Notes: generated by a model from the letters alone, not told the origin. Counted from the first letter of the stretch, positions 21,731 through 30,110 are shown. The stretch: 64,000 nt of DNA from Halalkalibacter oceani (GCF_023715605.1 NZ_JAMBOL010000016.1:1-64000); one strand, 5' to 3'. Numbers and translations: made by a program.

Positions 21731-21758
21731 ACCATAAAGCGCTTACAAGCACCAACAA
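21731..21758 (-). promoter_or_regulatory. Transporter promoter with embedded cre (CcpA) site
   Basis: Minus strand: TTGTTG (-35), 16-base spacer, TATGGT (-10). The spacer holds TGTAAGCGCTTTAT (21734-21747), matching the catabolite-responsive element consensus at 12 of 14 positions. CcpA binding there would block RNA polymerase, so glucose repression of the citrate-type transporter is expected. The AT-rich DNA further upstream (21760-21900) is where a CitT-type activator would bind. Confidence 0.6.
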
Positions 21759-21910
21759 AAACCCCTCTATCAAAATGCTATTCCAACGGTAGCATAATTG
21801 ATAAAGAGGATGAAGCTTTTGGAGAAAAAGCGTATATTGCGCATTATTTGCTTTTTGTTCATTATGCTCACAGAAGAAAAACGCCACGCCACAGACGTCT
21901 TTTCTTTCAT

Positions 21911-22624
21911 TCACCCATCCTTATCCTGCAAGCGAAAATAGCGGCGCTCCGGCCGGCCGACCTCTCCATACTTTTGTTCCGCGGCAATCTCGTTAGTCGT
22001 CACCAAATATTCTAAATACCGTCTCGCCGTGGAGCGGCTTGCGCCGATCGTTTTGCCGACAGCGGCTGCGGTTAAGCCTTCTTCTTTATCGTCTTTCATT
22101 ACCCGTCGGACTTTTTCCAAGGTCAGGCGGTCAATTCCTTTCGGCAGCTCACTGTAGTCCGCTTCCTGTTCCAGCCTTTTCTGACGTCCTGCAAATAAGC
22201 CGTCGATCTCCTCCTGCTCCAGCTCCTCGTTCGTCATAAAGGTTCGCCGCTGGTGTCGGTAACGCTCCAATGTTTTCTCCAGCCGGGCAAATTCCACCGG
22301 CTTGATAATATAATCAAACACCCCGCCGCGCAAGGTCTCCTCGATTGTTTTTACTTCTTTGGCAGCCGTCATCATAATGACATCGCATTGTCTTAGACGA
22401 CGGATTTCCCAGAACAACTCGAGTCCTTCAACATCAGGAATAAAGACATCAAGCAAGATCAAATCCGGCTTTGCCTTCCCGCTTGCCAAATAGGCTTTTG
22501 TTGCCTCCCCTGTTTGCAAAGTCGCCACCACCTCAAACTCTGGCACTTTTTCGACGAATTGCCTTGTAATCTCCGCCACCCGAAAATCATCTTCAACAAT
22601 TAACACGTGAAACCGTTCAGTCAT
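21911..22624 (-). CDS. Response regulator, CitT/DcuR/DpiA family
   Basis: 237 aa. N-terminal receiver domain with acidic pocket VEDD (10-13) and phospho-acceptor Asp in LILLDVFIPD (about residue 59), then a linker and a C-terminal HTH (TAAAVGKTIGASRSTARRYLEYLV, about 183-206) of the type that activates transport of citrate and C4-dicarboxylates. It overlaps the sensor kinase gene by eight bases. The target is most likely the CitMHS transporter next to it. Confidence 0.88.
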   Translation of the reverse strand: MTERFHVLIVEDDFRVAEITRQFVEKVPEFEVVATLQTGEATKAYLASGKAKPDLILLDVFIPDVEGLELFWEIRRLRQCDVIMMTAAKEVKTIEETLRGGVFDYIIKPVEFARLEKTLERYRHQRRTFMTNEELEQEEIDGLFAGRQKRLEQEADYSELPKGIDRLTLEKVRRVMKDDKEEGLTAAAVGKTIGASRSTARRYLEYLVTTNEIAAEQKYGEVGRPERRYFRLQDKDG

Positions 22625-24278
22625 CCGTCTTCCCTCCGTCCCTTTCTTTCGCTATTGTCACGACAAAGCAGGCTCCACCAAGCTCGCTTTCCTCAAGCGT
22701 CAGTTCACCATCTATATCCTCCAGCAGCCGCCTCGTCAACGCAAGACCGATCCCTCGATCAGCACCGTCCTTCGTCGTATAGCCCTGCTGAAAAACCTTT
22801 TCGATCTCCTCTTCCGCAATGCCCGGACCCGCATCGTCAACTTCAAACACGACCACATCACCAATATCTGTGAAAGACAGGGCGACCTCGCGCTGTGCTG
22901 TTTTGTCCTTGACCGCTTCAATCGCATTGCCGATCAAATTGCCCAGTACGGTTACCAATGCATCGCGCTGCTGGTCAGACAATGGATGCTGCAGCTGACT
23001 GTCCGGGTCAATCGTTAACGTCACACGCTGTTCCAAAGCCTGATTCAGCTTTCCGAGTAAAATCCCGCTTATCATCGGATCGGGCACCTTTTTCATCAAA
23101 AAATGAATCCAGTTCTGCTGAAGTGTGCTCTCACGCCTAATAAAATCAACCGCCTCCTGCTGCTTATCGAGCTGAATTAAACCGAGAATCGTATACATCT
23201 TATTGGAAAATTCATGCGTCTGGGCACGTAACGCCTCCGCATATTGTTTCACGCGCGTCAGCTCCTGTGAAAGCTGCTCCAACTCAGTTTTATTCCGAAA
23301 AGTCGACACGGCCCCGATCAAATTCTGCTGGTAATAAATCGGCAGCCGATTGACTAACACGATATGTTTGCCGACAAGCATCTCCTTATCATACTGGCTT
23401 TCTCCCGTCTGCAGCACTTCATGCAGACGCGAGTTCGGCAGGACGTCCAAAATCGGTTTTCCGATAAACGGATTCGGCTCCTGGGCCTTTGCCCCGAGAA
23501 GACGCTGAGCCGCTGTATTCATTAAAGTAATCAACCCATATCGATTAACGGCAATAATTGCTTCATGAGTCGACTGTAAAATCGTCTCCTTTTGTAAGAA
23601 AAGATGCGAAATTTCCTCCGGTTCCAACCCAAAGAGCAGCCTCTTAATATAACGGGCGATGAGAACAGCCCCGACGATACCGACGCCCACAAGGGCAACT
23701 AAGACATACCAGAGCTTGCGATGATAATTCATGACAATCGTCTGGACATCCTGCGTTAGAAATCCGACACTGACTACCCCAATCACCCCACCATCGGCAT
23801 CGCGCACCGGCACCTTACCGCGAATCGAACGCCCGAGCGATCCGACAGCCTCCGATACATAGGATTCACCTAACAGCAGCGCCCTCTCATTGTCTCCTCC
23901 GACCATTTGCTCTCCAAGCCGCTCAGGCTGCGGATGAGCGTAACGAATCTCCTCCCTATTGCCGACTACAATAAATTGCGCCCCCGTCGCCGCCCGAATC
24001 GGTTCCACAAGCGGATGAATGACCGCAGCAGGATCCTCCAGCTCGTACGCTTGCCGCAATTCAGGGATCCGCGCGACGCTTTCCGCTACGGCAAGCGCTC
24101 TTTCGCCTACTTCATGTTTAAGAGTATCCGAGAAAAAGGCATGGAGAAACAGCCCCATAATCGCAAACATGCTGATAATCAGCAGCCCGATGATCAACGT
24201 CATTTTCATTTGCAGCTTCAATTTCACATTAGGGTTGCCAATGTACTTAAGATAGTCACCCTCTTTTATCGTCAGCAT
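22617..24278 (-). CDS. Sensor histidine kinase, CitS/DcuS/CitA family
   Basis: 553 aa from MLTIKEGDYL (AAAGGAG upstream); an ATG 27 codons earlier lacks support. Order: short N-terminus, membrane segment (about 24-44), extracytoplasmic Cache-type sensor, second membrane segment (about 185-205), PAS domain, SpoB-like phosphoacceptor helix with His in AQTHEFSNK, then HATPase with N-box GNLIGNAIEA, DAGPGIAEEE and DRGIGLALTRR. The family senses citrate, malate, fumarate or succinate outside the cell. It is first gene of the kinase-regulator-transporter cluster. Confidence 0.88.
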   Translation of the reverse strand: MLTIKEGDYLKYIGNPNVKLKLQMKMTLIIGLLIISMFAIMGLFLHAFFSDTLKHEVGERALAVAESVARIPELRQAYELEDPAAVIHPLVEPIRAATGAQFIVVGNREEIRYAHPQPERLGEQMVGGDNERALLLGESYVSEAVGSLGRSIRGKVPVRDADGGVIGVVSVGFLTQDVQTIVMNYHRKLWYVLVALVGVGIVGAVLIARYIKRLLFGLEPEEISHLFLQKETILQSTHEAIIAVNRYGLITLMNTAAQRLLGAKAQEPNPFIGKPILDVLPNSRLHEVLQTGESQYDKEMLVGKHIVLVNRLPIYYQQNLIGAVSTFRNKTELEQLSQELTRVKQYAEALRAQTHEFSNKMYTILGLIQLDKQQEAVDFIRRESTLQQNWIHFLMKKVPDPMISGILLGKLNQALEQRVTLTIDPDSQLQHPLSDQQRDALVTVLGNLIGNAIEAVKDKTAQREVALSFTDIGDVVVFEVDDAGPGIAEEEIEKVFQQGYTTKDGADRGIGLALTRRLLEDIDGELTLEESELGGACFVVTIAKERDGGKTDD

Positions 24279-24341
24279 TTTCGCCCCGGCTCCTTTTCCC
24301 TTTCTTGTTCCATCTCGTATTGTTTCATATTGCCAACAATA

Positions 24342-24388
24342 AGAAAAGTCTGGCGACATGGTTTTTCAACCTGTTTGCCAGACTTATT
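24342..24388 (-). terminator. Intrinsic terminator after the RNR small-subunit gene
   Basis: Minus strand: AAGTCTGGCAAACA ... TGTCGCCAGACTTTTCTT; nine perfect base pairs (AAGTCTGGC/GCCAGACTT), partly extended inward, with a T-rich tail. It begins four bases after the stop. Confidence 0.85.
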
Positions 24389-24391
24389 TTC

Positions 24392-25423
24392 CTACAATTC
24401 ATCAAAGCCGTTATCGCTTGATACTTTCGCATATTGTCGTGATTTTTGCTCAAAGAAATCGCTTTTGGCGGCATTGACATCCTCATAGGCTTTGATCCAT
24501 CTCATCGTATTCGTCCGGTATTCCGGGTAAATCGCTTCATAGCCGAGCTGTTTGATCCGTTTATTTGCCATAAACTTTAAATAGGCTTCCATTTCCCCGG
24601 GATCGATGCCGTCGATCCGGTCGCCGATAATATAGCGGAACCAGTTCATCTCCAGCTCGGTCGCTCTGTGAAAAGCCTGCTCGACAAACTGCTTCATCTC
24701 CGCTGAATCAAGCTCTGGGTTTTCACGAAGCAGCTCTTTAAAGAGATTCGTAAAAAAGTAGACATGGAGCTGCTCATCCCGGTTAATATAATTAATCATC
24801 GTCGATGTCGAGACCATCTTTTGATGGCGGGCGAGGTTATAAAAGAAGGCAAACCCTGAATAGAAATTCAGCCCTTCGAGAATCACATCATAGACAATCG
24901 ATTTCGCCAGCGTTTCGGCGCTTGGACGCTCAGTAAAATCCTCATAGCCATCGACGATAAATTCATTTCGTTCCCGCAGCACAGTATCATGCTTCCAATA
25001 TTCATAGATTTCATCCTGAACCGCCTTCGGCACGAGGCTTGACAGCACATAGGAATAGCTTTGGTTATGAACGACTTCCTGGAAGGACAGAACGCTCATC
25101 AGCGCCGCCATGCTTGAATCGGTTAAATAGTCGGCCACCCGCAGCGTGTAATCGGTTTGGATGCTGTCAAGAAAAGCGAGCAGGCCGATAATTTTTTTGA
25201 ACGCCTCCTGCTCGTGCTCCGTCAGCGAGGTGAACTGCTTGGCATCATGGGTCATATTGATCTCGAACGGCGTCCAGAAATTGGCGAGCATATTTTTGTA
25301 CAGTGGATAAGCCCATGAGTAACGGACATCATCCCAGTTCAGCACGTTCGAGCTTTTGCCGTTGATCAGCGCGGTCGAGGCATTCGGTGCCTCGACATCG
25401 TATAGCTTTCTTTTTTCCATCAT
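24392..25423 (-). CDS. nrdB: Class I ribonucleotide reductase, small (beta) subunit
   Basis: 343 aa from MMEKRKLYDV (GAGGGAG upstream). It is a ferritin-like R2 protein that houses the dimetal centre and tyrosyl radical. All six metal ligands are visible: Asp86, Glu116, His119, Glu183, Glu217 and His220; the radical tyrosine is Tyr123, four residues after His119. Length and the absence of nrdI or nrdH nearby favour an NrdB-type rather than an NrdF-type protein, though the distinction cannot be settled by eye. It follows the large-subunit gene by about 25 bases under the same cobalamin riboswitch. Confidence 0.88.
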   Translation of the reverse strand: MMEKRKLYDVEAPNASTALINGKSSNVLNWDDVRYSWAYPLYKNMLANFWTPFEINMTHDAKQFTSLTEHEQEAFKKIIGLLAFLDSIQTDYTLRVADYLTDSSMAALMSVLSFQEVVHNQSYSYVLSSLVPKAVQDEIYEYWKHDTVLRERNEFIVDGYEDFTERPSAETLAKSIVYDVILEGLNFYSGFAFFYNLARHQKMVSTSTMINYINRDEQLHVYFFTNLFKELLRENPELDSAEMKQFVEQAFHRATELEMNWFRYIIGDRIDGIDPGEMEAYLKFMANKRIKQLGYEAIYPEYRTNTMRWIKAYEDVNAAKSDFFEQKSRQYAKVSSDNGFDEL

Positions 25424-25448
25424 CGTTGATTCTCCCTCTTGTTCCAAT

Positions 25449-27641
25449 TTAGCTGGAGCAGCTCTCACAATCCTCGACCGTCACCGAGGTTGAACGGACA
25501 TAATAGGTCGTCTTCAGCCCTTCCTGCCAGGCGAGCAGGTGAAGCTCAAGCAGCTCTTTTGCTTTCACCGTATTCGGCACATACAGATTAAAGGAAATCC
25601 CTTGATCGACATGGCGCTGACGGCGGCCGTTCTGGCGGATGCTCCATTTTTGGTCGATCAGGTGAGCCTGCTTATAGAGCCAGGTCGTTTCCGCCGTCAA
25701 ATCCGGTGCCACGACAGGGATTCGGTAATTTTTCTTTTCTTCAACATAAAACTTCGCAAAAATCGGATCAATCGAAGCAGTCGATCCGGCAATAAGCGAG
25801 GTCGTCGCATTTGGCGCGACCGCCATCATATAGCCGTTGCGCACGCCGTACTCTGCCACATCCTGCCGCAGCTCATTCCATTTGTCCGACGTGTAGTCCC
25901 TCTTCGCAAAATAGTCCCCCGTATGCCAATCAGAGCCGGAAAACGCCGGATAGGCGCCCTTTTCCTTTGCCAACAGCAATGAGGCTTTCACGGTGTAATA
26001 ATGAATTTGCTCATAAATCTCATCCGCATAGTCGACCGCTTCCTCGCTTTCCCAGCGAATTCCTTTCTTCGCCAGCAAATGATGCCAGCCGAACGTTCCC
26101 AACCCGACCGCGCGGTATTTTTCATTCGTCAACTGCGCCTGTTTCACCTCAATCTGATTGAGGTCAATCACATTATCGAGCATCCGCACCTGAATCGTAA
26201 TTAACCGTTCGAGCACATCATCTTCCACGGCATTGGCGAGCGAAATCGAGGACAGATTGCAGACGACAAAATCACCCGGCGTTTTCGTCGTAATAATTTT
26301 CCCGTCCTTCGTATGCTCTTCTTCAATGATCGTCGGGCTCATATTTTGCATAATTTCCGTACAAAGATTCGAGCCGTAAATCATCCCACGGTGCCGGTTC
26401 GGATTCATCCGGTTCACCGTATCGCGGTAAAACATAAACGGACTGCCCGTCTCAAGCTGGGAGAGCATGATCCGCTTCATGATCTCAATCGCCGGTACTT
26501 CCACTCTCGAAAGCGCCTCTTCCTCCAGACAGCGGCGGTAACGGTCGCGGAAGCTTCCCTCACCCTTTTTCTCGTCATAGCTGTCCTCCAGCGAAAAGCC
26601 CATCACCTGCCGTACTTCATGCGGGTCAAACAACGCCCAATTCTCACGCTTTTCTACCGCCTCCATAAATAAATCAGGAACGGAAACAGCGGTGAACAAG
26701 TCATGCGTCCGCTGCCGTTCATCACCGTTGTTCAGCTTCGCATCAAGAAAGGAAAAAATATCGCGGTGCCACACATCCAAATAAACGGCAATCGCCCCCT
26801 GGCGCTGGCCAAGCTGGTCAACGCTAACCGCGACGTTGTTCAATTGCTTCATCCATGGCAGCACACCGGATGAGACTCCTTTAAAGCCGCGGATCGAAGA
26901 CCCTTTTGCCCGGATTTTGCCAAGGTAGATTCCAAGTCCACCGCCATTTTTGCTGACGGTCGCCGCATCGGTGCAGCTGTCGAAAATCGCCCGAAGATCA
27001 TCCGCGACCGTATCAATAAAGCAGCTTGATAATTGCCCTCCCTTCTTTCCGGCGTTCGCCAATGTCGGCGTTGCCGTCGTCATATATAAATGAGAGAGCG
27101 CCCAATAGCTTTCCTTCACCAGCTCAAGGCGACGTTCGCGCGGTTCCTTGACCATCAGCAGCATTGCGATCACCATGAAGCGCTCCTGCGGCAGCTCCTG
27201 AAGCGTTCCATCATAGCTTCTCGTCAAATAACGGTCAGCCAATGTCTTAATTCCAATGTATGTAAAGCGCTGATCCTGAGAAAGGTCCAGCACGCCGGCC
27301 AGCTCAGCGAGTTCCTGTGACGAATAGCTCGCCAGCCGCTCATCGTACAGTCCGTCCGCGATTAATCGACCGACCTGGGCCGGGAATGTCGAAGCCCATT
27401 GCTCCACTGCTGTGCCACGCAAGCCTGTGACTTGCTCATAAATCGAGTACAGATAGCATTGCGCCGCGACATAGGTCCAATCCGGCTCATCAACGTCGAG
27501 ATGATTCAACGCTTCAAGCGCCCGCTTTTCCCAGGAAATGTCTTTATCCATTTTCTCCAGCCACTCGGCGATCGGTAGATCGCTAAATCGACTGATTAGC
27601 TCGTCTATCCCATATCGTTCCACTGTTCCTGCTTTGCTCAT
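25449..27641 (-). CDS. nrdA: Class I ribonucleotide reductase, large (alpha) subunit
   Basis: 730 aa. It reduces ribonucleoside diphosphates to deoxy forms. Visible active-site elements are the reducing cysteines (Cys207 in LSSC, and the one in FVVCNLSS), the thiyl-radical cysteine in NLCTEI, the radical-transfer tyrosine pair in KTTYYVRS, and the C-terminal redox pair DCESC. The N-terminus has no recognisable ATP-cone motif, so dATP regulation may be absent. The ribosome binding site GAAGGAG is just upstream, and a riboswitch-linked terminator lies in the leader. The expected B12-dependent counterpart (nrdJ) is not in this window. Confidence 0.88.
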   Translation of the reverse strand: MSKAGTVERYGIDELISRFSDLPIAEWLEKMDKDISWEKRALEALNHLDVDEPDWTYVAAQCYLYSIYEQVTGLRGTAVEQWASTFPAQVGRLIADGLYDERLASYSSQELAELAGVLDLSQDQRFTYIGIKTLADRYLTRSYDGTLQELPQERFMVIAMLLMVKEPRERRLELVKESYWALSHLYMTTATPTLANAGKKGGQLSSCFIDTVADDLRAIFDSCTDAATVSKNGGGLGIYLGKIRAKGSSIRGFKGVSSGVLPWMKQLNNVAVSVDQLGQRQGAIAVYLDVWHRDIFSFLDAKLNNGDERQRTHDLFTAVSVPDLFMEAVEKRENWALFDPHEVRQVMGFSLEDSYDEKKGEGSFRDRYRRCLEEEALSRVEVPAIEIMKRIMLSQLETGSPFMFYRDTVNRMNPNRHRGMIYGSNLCTEIMQNMSPTIIEEEHTKDGKIITTKTPGDFVVCNLSSISLANAVEDDVLERLITIQVRMLDNVIDLNQIEVKQAQLTNEKYRAVGLGTFGWHHLLAKKGIRWESEEAVDYADEIYEQIHYYTVKASLLLAKEKGAYPAFSGSDWHTGDYFAKRDYTSDKWNELRQDVAEYGVRNGYMMAVAPNATTSLIAGSTASIDPIFAKFYVEEKKNYRIPVVAPDLTAETTWLYKQAHLIDQKWSIRQNGRRQRHVDQGISFNLYVPNTVKAKELLELHLLAWQEGLKTTYYVRSTSVTVEDCESCSS

Positions 27642-27684
27642 CTTTCATCACTCCTTCAAAAATTTCGAGGCCATCGAATTCCAT

Positions 27685-27718
27685 CAAAAAACGCCCTTTC
27701 TCGGGCTGAGAAAGGGCG
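27685..27718 (-). terminator. Leader terminator of the RNR operon
   Basis: Minus strand: CGCCCTTTCTC, loop AGCCC, GAGAAAGGGCG, then TTTTTT. It lies between the cobalamin riboswitch and the nrdA ribosome binding site, so it is the expected expression platform: B12 bound, terminator forms and RNR transcription stops. Confidence 0.85.
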
Positions 27719-27829
27719 TAAAACGGCAGATTGAGAGTGTAATGTTCAGCTTTAGGCATGGAATATTCCACCGCTTTAAAAGCTGTGCCGTCTCACTTCT
27801 CAGTCCCCGAAGATAGCTGACTTTGGAAA

Positions 27830-27994
27830 AAATGGCAGGTCTCCTGACTCGTGCTTCGTCCTACAATGAGCCTTCCCATACAAGAGCGATCTACCTGCTT
27901 GCACAGTGGTTTTCTCATTTCGTCACACTTACAGTTGCGGGGACAGTTCTGGATTTTCACCAGATTCCCTATTAAGCCGTATATGGCGCCATTT
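27830..27994 (-). ncRNA. Cobalamin (B12) riboswitch upstream of ribonucleotide reductase genes
   Basis: All consensus blocks occur in order on the minus strand: P1 5' arm AAATGGC, AATAGGGAA, GGTGAAAATCC, ACTGTCCCCGCAACTGTAA, CCACTG, TGGGAAGG, the B12 box GAGTCAGGAGACCTGCC and the matching P1 3' arm GCCATTT. It lies about 190 bases upstream of nrdA, with a terminator in between. Coenzyme B12 should repress this B12-independent reductase. Confidence 0.95.
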
Positions 27995-28003
27995 ATCCAC
28001 ATC

Positions 28004-28031
28004 AATATATAGTTGTCATTCTCGTGACCAA
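28004..28031 (-). promoter_or_regulatory. Candidate promoter of the riboswitch/RNR operon
   Basis: Minus strand: TTGGTC (-35), 16-base spacer, TATATT (-10). Transcription would start just before the riboswitch P1 arm at 27994. Confidence 0.45.
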
Positions 28032-28117
28032 TCACGATATATTGTATATAGTAATGGATTTCTGTCTGAGTTGCAAGATTTGTTTTTGAAGAATGATAGG
28101 AAAGGATGAGGGCAGGG

Positions 28118-28690
28118 TCAGCCAACTTGCTCCAGAACATCTTTCAGACTGCATGATTCCACCGAGGACAAATGCTGTGAAAAATATCCCTCAACCCGGC
28201 CTTCATAAAGGAAAACAGCCTGCTTGCAAGCTGCTAAGTCATCAGGTTTTACAAAGCAGGGAAGCTTCCCACCGACAGAAATTCCGCCTCTCTGCAATAC
28301 CGTCGCAACAAATTCCGAGCAGAAAAAAGCATACGGCCGCTTGATTTCCTTCGCAAACAAAACGCCAAAAAGTCCGAGGAAGTTATACGTATAGCTTGTC
28401 TGCTGCGTCTCGATTTCCCGGACGTAGGACAGCATTTTTTGATAGCTTTCCTCCGTTACAGAGCAGCGATAAATCGCGCAATACGCTTCTCCAAAAAAAC
28501 GGTCTCTCATATTCTCTTTTACAAATCCACCGATGAAAGGATTATTCATTCGTTTCCGTCCAAAGCTGCAGGTCATCTCCAGTTCTTTGTCAAAAGACAG
28601 GGACGCATGGTTCAAGCGCTTTTTTGTAAACAACCTGATCAACCTTGTAAAAACCGTTCCGGTATCGGTAAGTATAATATAAACATCCAT
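28118..28690 (-). CDS. YiiX-like permuted papain-fold protein
   Basis: 190 aa. The pattern of His28 in LNHASLSF near the N-terminus and Cys124 in FFCSEFV fits the circularly permuted NlpC/P60 (papain-like) superfamily represented by YiiX, with a second-half region GGKLPCFVKPDDL. These folds include hydrolases and acyltransferases acting on peptides or lipids; the substrate here is unknown. There is no signal peptide. It stands alone, upstream (in the opposite sense of the genome axis) of the YbjQ-like gene. The family assignment is by motif only. Confidence 0.65.
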   Translation of the reverse strand: MDVYIILTDTGTVFTRLIRLFTKKRLNHASLSFDKELEMTCSFGRKRMNNPFIGGFVKENMRDRFFGEAYCAIYRCSVTEESYQKMLSYVREIETQQTSYTYNFLGLFGVLFAKEIKRPYAFFCSEFVATVLQRGGISVGGKLPCFVKPDDLAACKQAVFLYEGRVEGYFSQHLSSVESCSLKDVLEQVG

Positions 28691-28855
28691 CCTCTCGCCT
28701 CCATCTTCTGACGCAGCTAAAGCAGCATCATTCTTTATAGATCATCCTATAAATTTGAAGATGGAAAAACGCTCCGAGGTTGCAAATCCTATCCGTCTTA
28801 AGGCTGATTATTTGCACACGATTAGGGCGCCCCTTTGCCCGCCCTCTCTTCCTCA

Positions 28856-29173
28856 TCACTCTGCTTCAATGACGACCGCTGTCCCGTAGGCGATAATTTC
28901 TGCAGCTGCACTCATCAATGTAGCCGACTGCAACCTCATGCCGACGATCGCATTGGCTCCTTTCGCTTCAGCTTCTTCGACCATCCGGTGGATCGCCAGC
29001 TTTCTCGCTTCCGCCATCATGTCAGAATATCCCTTTATTTCTCCGCCGACAATTCCTTTTAAAGCCGCTGTAATATCCCGTCCAATATGCTTCGTCTGGA
29101 TCGTGCTTCCTTTGACATAGCCCTTTACCTCTGTTATTTCATAGCCGGCCACCTGCTCAGTAGTCACAATCAT
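28856..29173 (-). CDS. YbjQ family (UPF0145) protein
   Basis: 105 aa from MIVTTEQVAGYEITEVKGYVKG; an ATG one codon earlier is equally possible. It is a pentameric heavy-metal-binding-like domain family, with the conserved VKGSTIQTKHIGRDI and GANAIVGMRL strings. Molecular function is unknown. It overlaps the 3' end of the upstream 41-aa membrane peptide by 17 bases, so the two are probably translated together. Confidence 0.88.
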   Translation of the reverse strand: MIVTTEQVAGYEITEVKGYVKGSTIQTKHIGRDITAALKGIVGGEIKGYSDMMAEARKLAIHRMVEEAEAKGANAIVGMRLQSATLMSAAAEIIAYGTAVVIEAE

Positions 29174-29282
29174 CATAATTGATTTCCTCCTTTTTTTCGA
29201 TGCGCCTTTCTCTGATGAAAATCAGAAGCAAGGCGACCAATGAAATTCCGTAAACGCCAAACAAAAGCAACGCCGTCGACAT
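29157..29282 (-). CDS. Small membrane protein upstream of the YbjQ gene
   Basis: 41 aa from MSTALLLFGVYG; a longer frame would start inside the dispersed repeat at 29290-29447 and is not preferred. One hydrophobic helix is followed by a charged tail (RERRIEKKEE), which resembles small membrane partners of YbjQ-type genes. The ribosome binding site is weak. Its end overlaps the YbjQ start. No function can be given. Confidence 0.5.
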   Translation of the reverse strand: MSTALLLFGVYGISLVALLLIFIRERRIEKKEEINYDDCDY

Positions 29283-29289
29283 CTCGATA

Positions 29290-29447
29290 AATAAGAAAAC
29301 CGCACAGCGGCTTTTCTTAGAAGCGGCATGCGGAGCCGTTACCATCTTTTGAGGATGTCTGAAAGTGGGTTTCTTTCAGACAGGCGCGTAACGTGCGAAG
29401 CCGACGCCCTTCCTCGAATCAACCCGAAAATTTTTATACTTTCTTAT
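29290..29447. repeat. Dispersed repeat R1, copy B
   Basis: Near-identical to 1585-1740 in its outer blocks (mini-hairpin AAAACCGC-aca-GCGG, CGGAGCCGTTACCATCTTTT, GCGCGTAAC...GCGAAGCCG, final TACTTTCTTAT). The central stem is different: GTCTGAAAG (about 29365-29373) pairs perfectly with CTTTCAGAC. The last bases overlap the stop of the 29-aa peptide gene (29434-29523). Confidence 0.85.
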
Positions 29448-29523
29448 CTTTCAAAAAAACGATTCCTGCGACCTGGCCGACAACGGCAATCGTAATCAAG
29501 CCATACTTAAGAGCTTCACCCAT
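29434..29523 (-). CDS. 29-aa membrane peptide downstream of a regulator
   Basis: MGEALKYGLITIAVVGQ, then VAGIVFLKDKKV and a stop. One hydrophobic helix with a cationic end. AAAGGAG lies six bases before the ATG, and the gene begins 12 bases after the stop of the frameshifted regulator, so it would be the second cistron of that unit. It is not recognised. It is supported only by ribosome binding site, position and composition. Confidence 0.5.
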   Translation of the reverse strand: MGEALKYGLITIAVVGQVAGIVFLKDKKV

Positions 29524-29535
29524 CACTTTCTCCTT

Positions 29536-30062
29536 TCAATCCTGTGGAATCGAGATCACCGCGAATGTGTGCGCCTGCCGCTCTTCAGATGGAGAAAAAG
29601 AAAGATAGCGTTCCATTAGTTCACTTAATTCCGTGCTGAACTGCTTCATTTCATCCAGGGATAAATGTAAAATAGTTTGAGTATAGCTTAACCCTTTTTT
29701 GCTCCTATCATGCTGGGGGTGACGCTCGACAAAGCGCTCCATCTCCTTTAATAGGTTTGCCTGATAGCTCATAAAATAGCGAAGATGCTCCTCGGGTGAG
29801 GCATCACCCAACTCCTGCTCCGACAATGTAATGCTCTCTCTTTTGACTGTATATACGTTTTCCATTGTCCCCCTGACCTTACGCGTGTGGACAACCTCGA
29901 CAACATCAGCGTCCTTAACACCTTCAAATGACGGTACATCGTCGCCTGCGGAACATCCTCAAGCTTTTCAAGCAGCTGCTGCACCGTCATTTCCTTATAG
30001 GAATGCAGCGCCTGAATCATCCGCTTTCTTACCGGGTGAAGAATAACATCAGCTTTATTAAT
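29536..30062 (-). pseudogene. ArsR-like winged-helix regulator, frameshifted
   Basis: Two overlapping frames form one protein. The N-terminal part has LINKADVILHPVRKRMIQAL and the recognition region QQLLEKLEDVPQATMYRHLKVL; the C-terminal part begins MENVYTVKRESITLSEQELG. Adding one A in the run at 29913-29918 (TTAAGG to TTAAAGG on the minus strand) joins them as KVLKDADVVEVVHTRKVRGT-MENVY. The restored length is about 175 aa, normal for such regulators. No ATG is available at the 5' end; ATT (30062) or CTG (30065) follow an AGGAG. It is either a young pseudogene or an assembly error. The target is unknown; an inverted repeat lies directly upstream. Confidence 0.8.
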
Positions 30063-30079
30063 CAGTAGCTCTCCTCTTT

Positions 30080-30110
30080 ATTATTATCATTCTATAAAAA
30101 TGATAATAAT
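30080..30110. promoter_or_regulatory. 12-bp inverted repeat, candidate operator
   Basis: ATTATTATCATT (30080-30091) and AATGATAATAAT (30099-30110) form a perfect inverted repeat with a 7-base spacer, extended by GATAATGAAT. It lies just upstream of the frameshifted regulator and 143 bases before the divergent lipoprotein gene. The GATAAT units resemble Fur-family boxes, but an ArsR-type autoregulatory operator is equally possible. Confidence 0.5.

Noticed and set aside
24392-27641. Class Ib (NrdEF) assignment of the reductase
   Set aside because: No nrdI or nrdH nearby and the R2 length and ligand pattern fit NrdB better; not decisive, so stated as uncertain in the entries.
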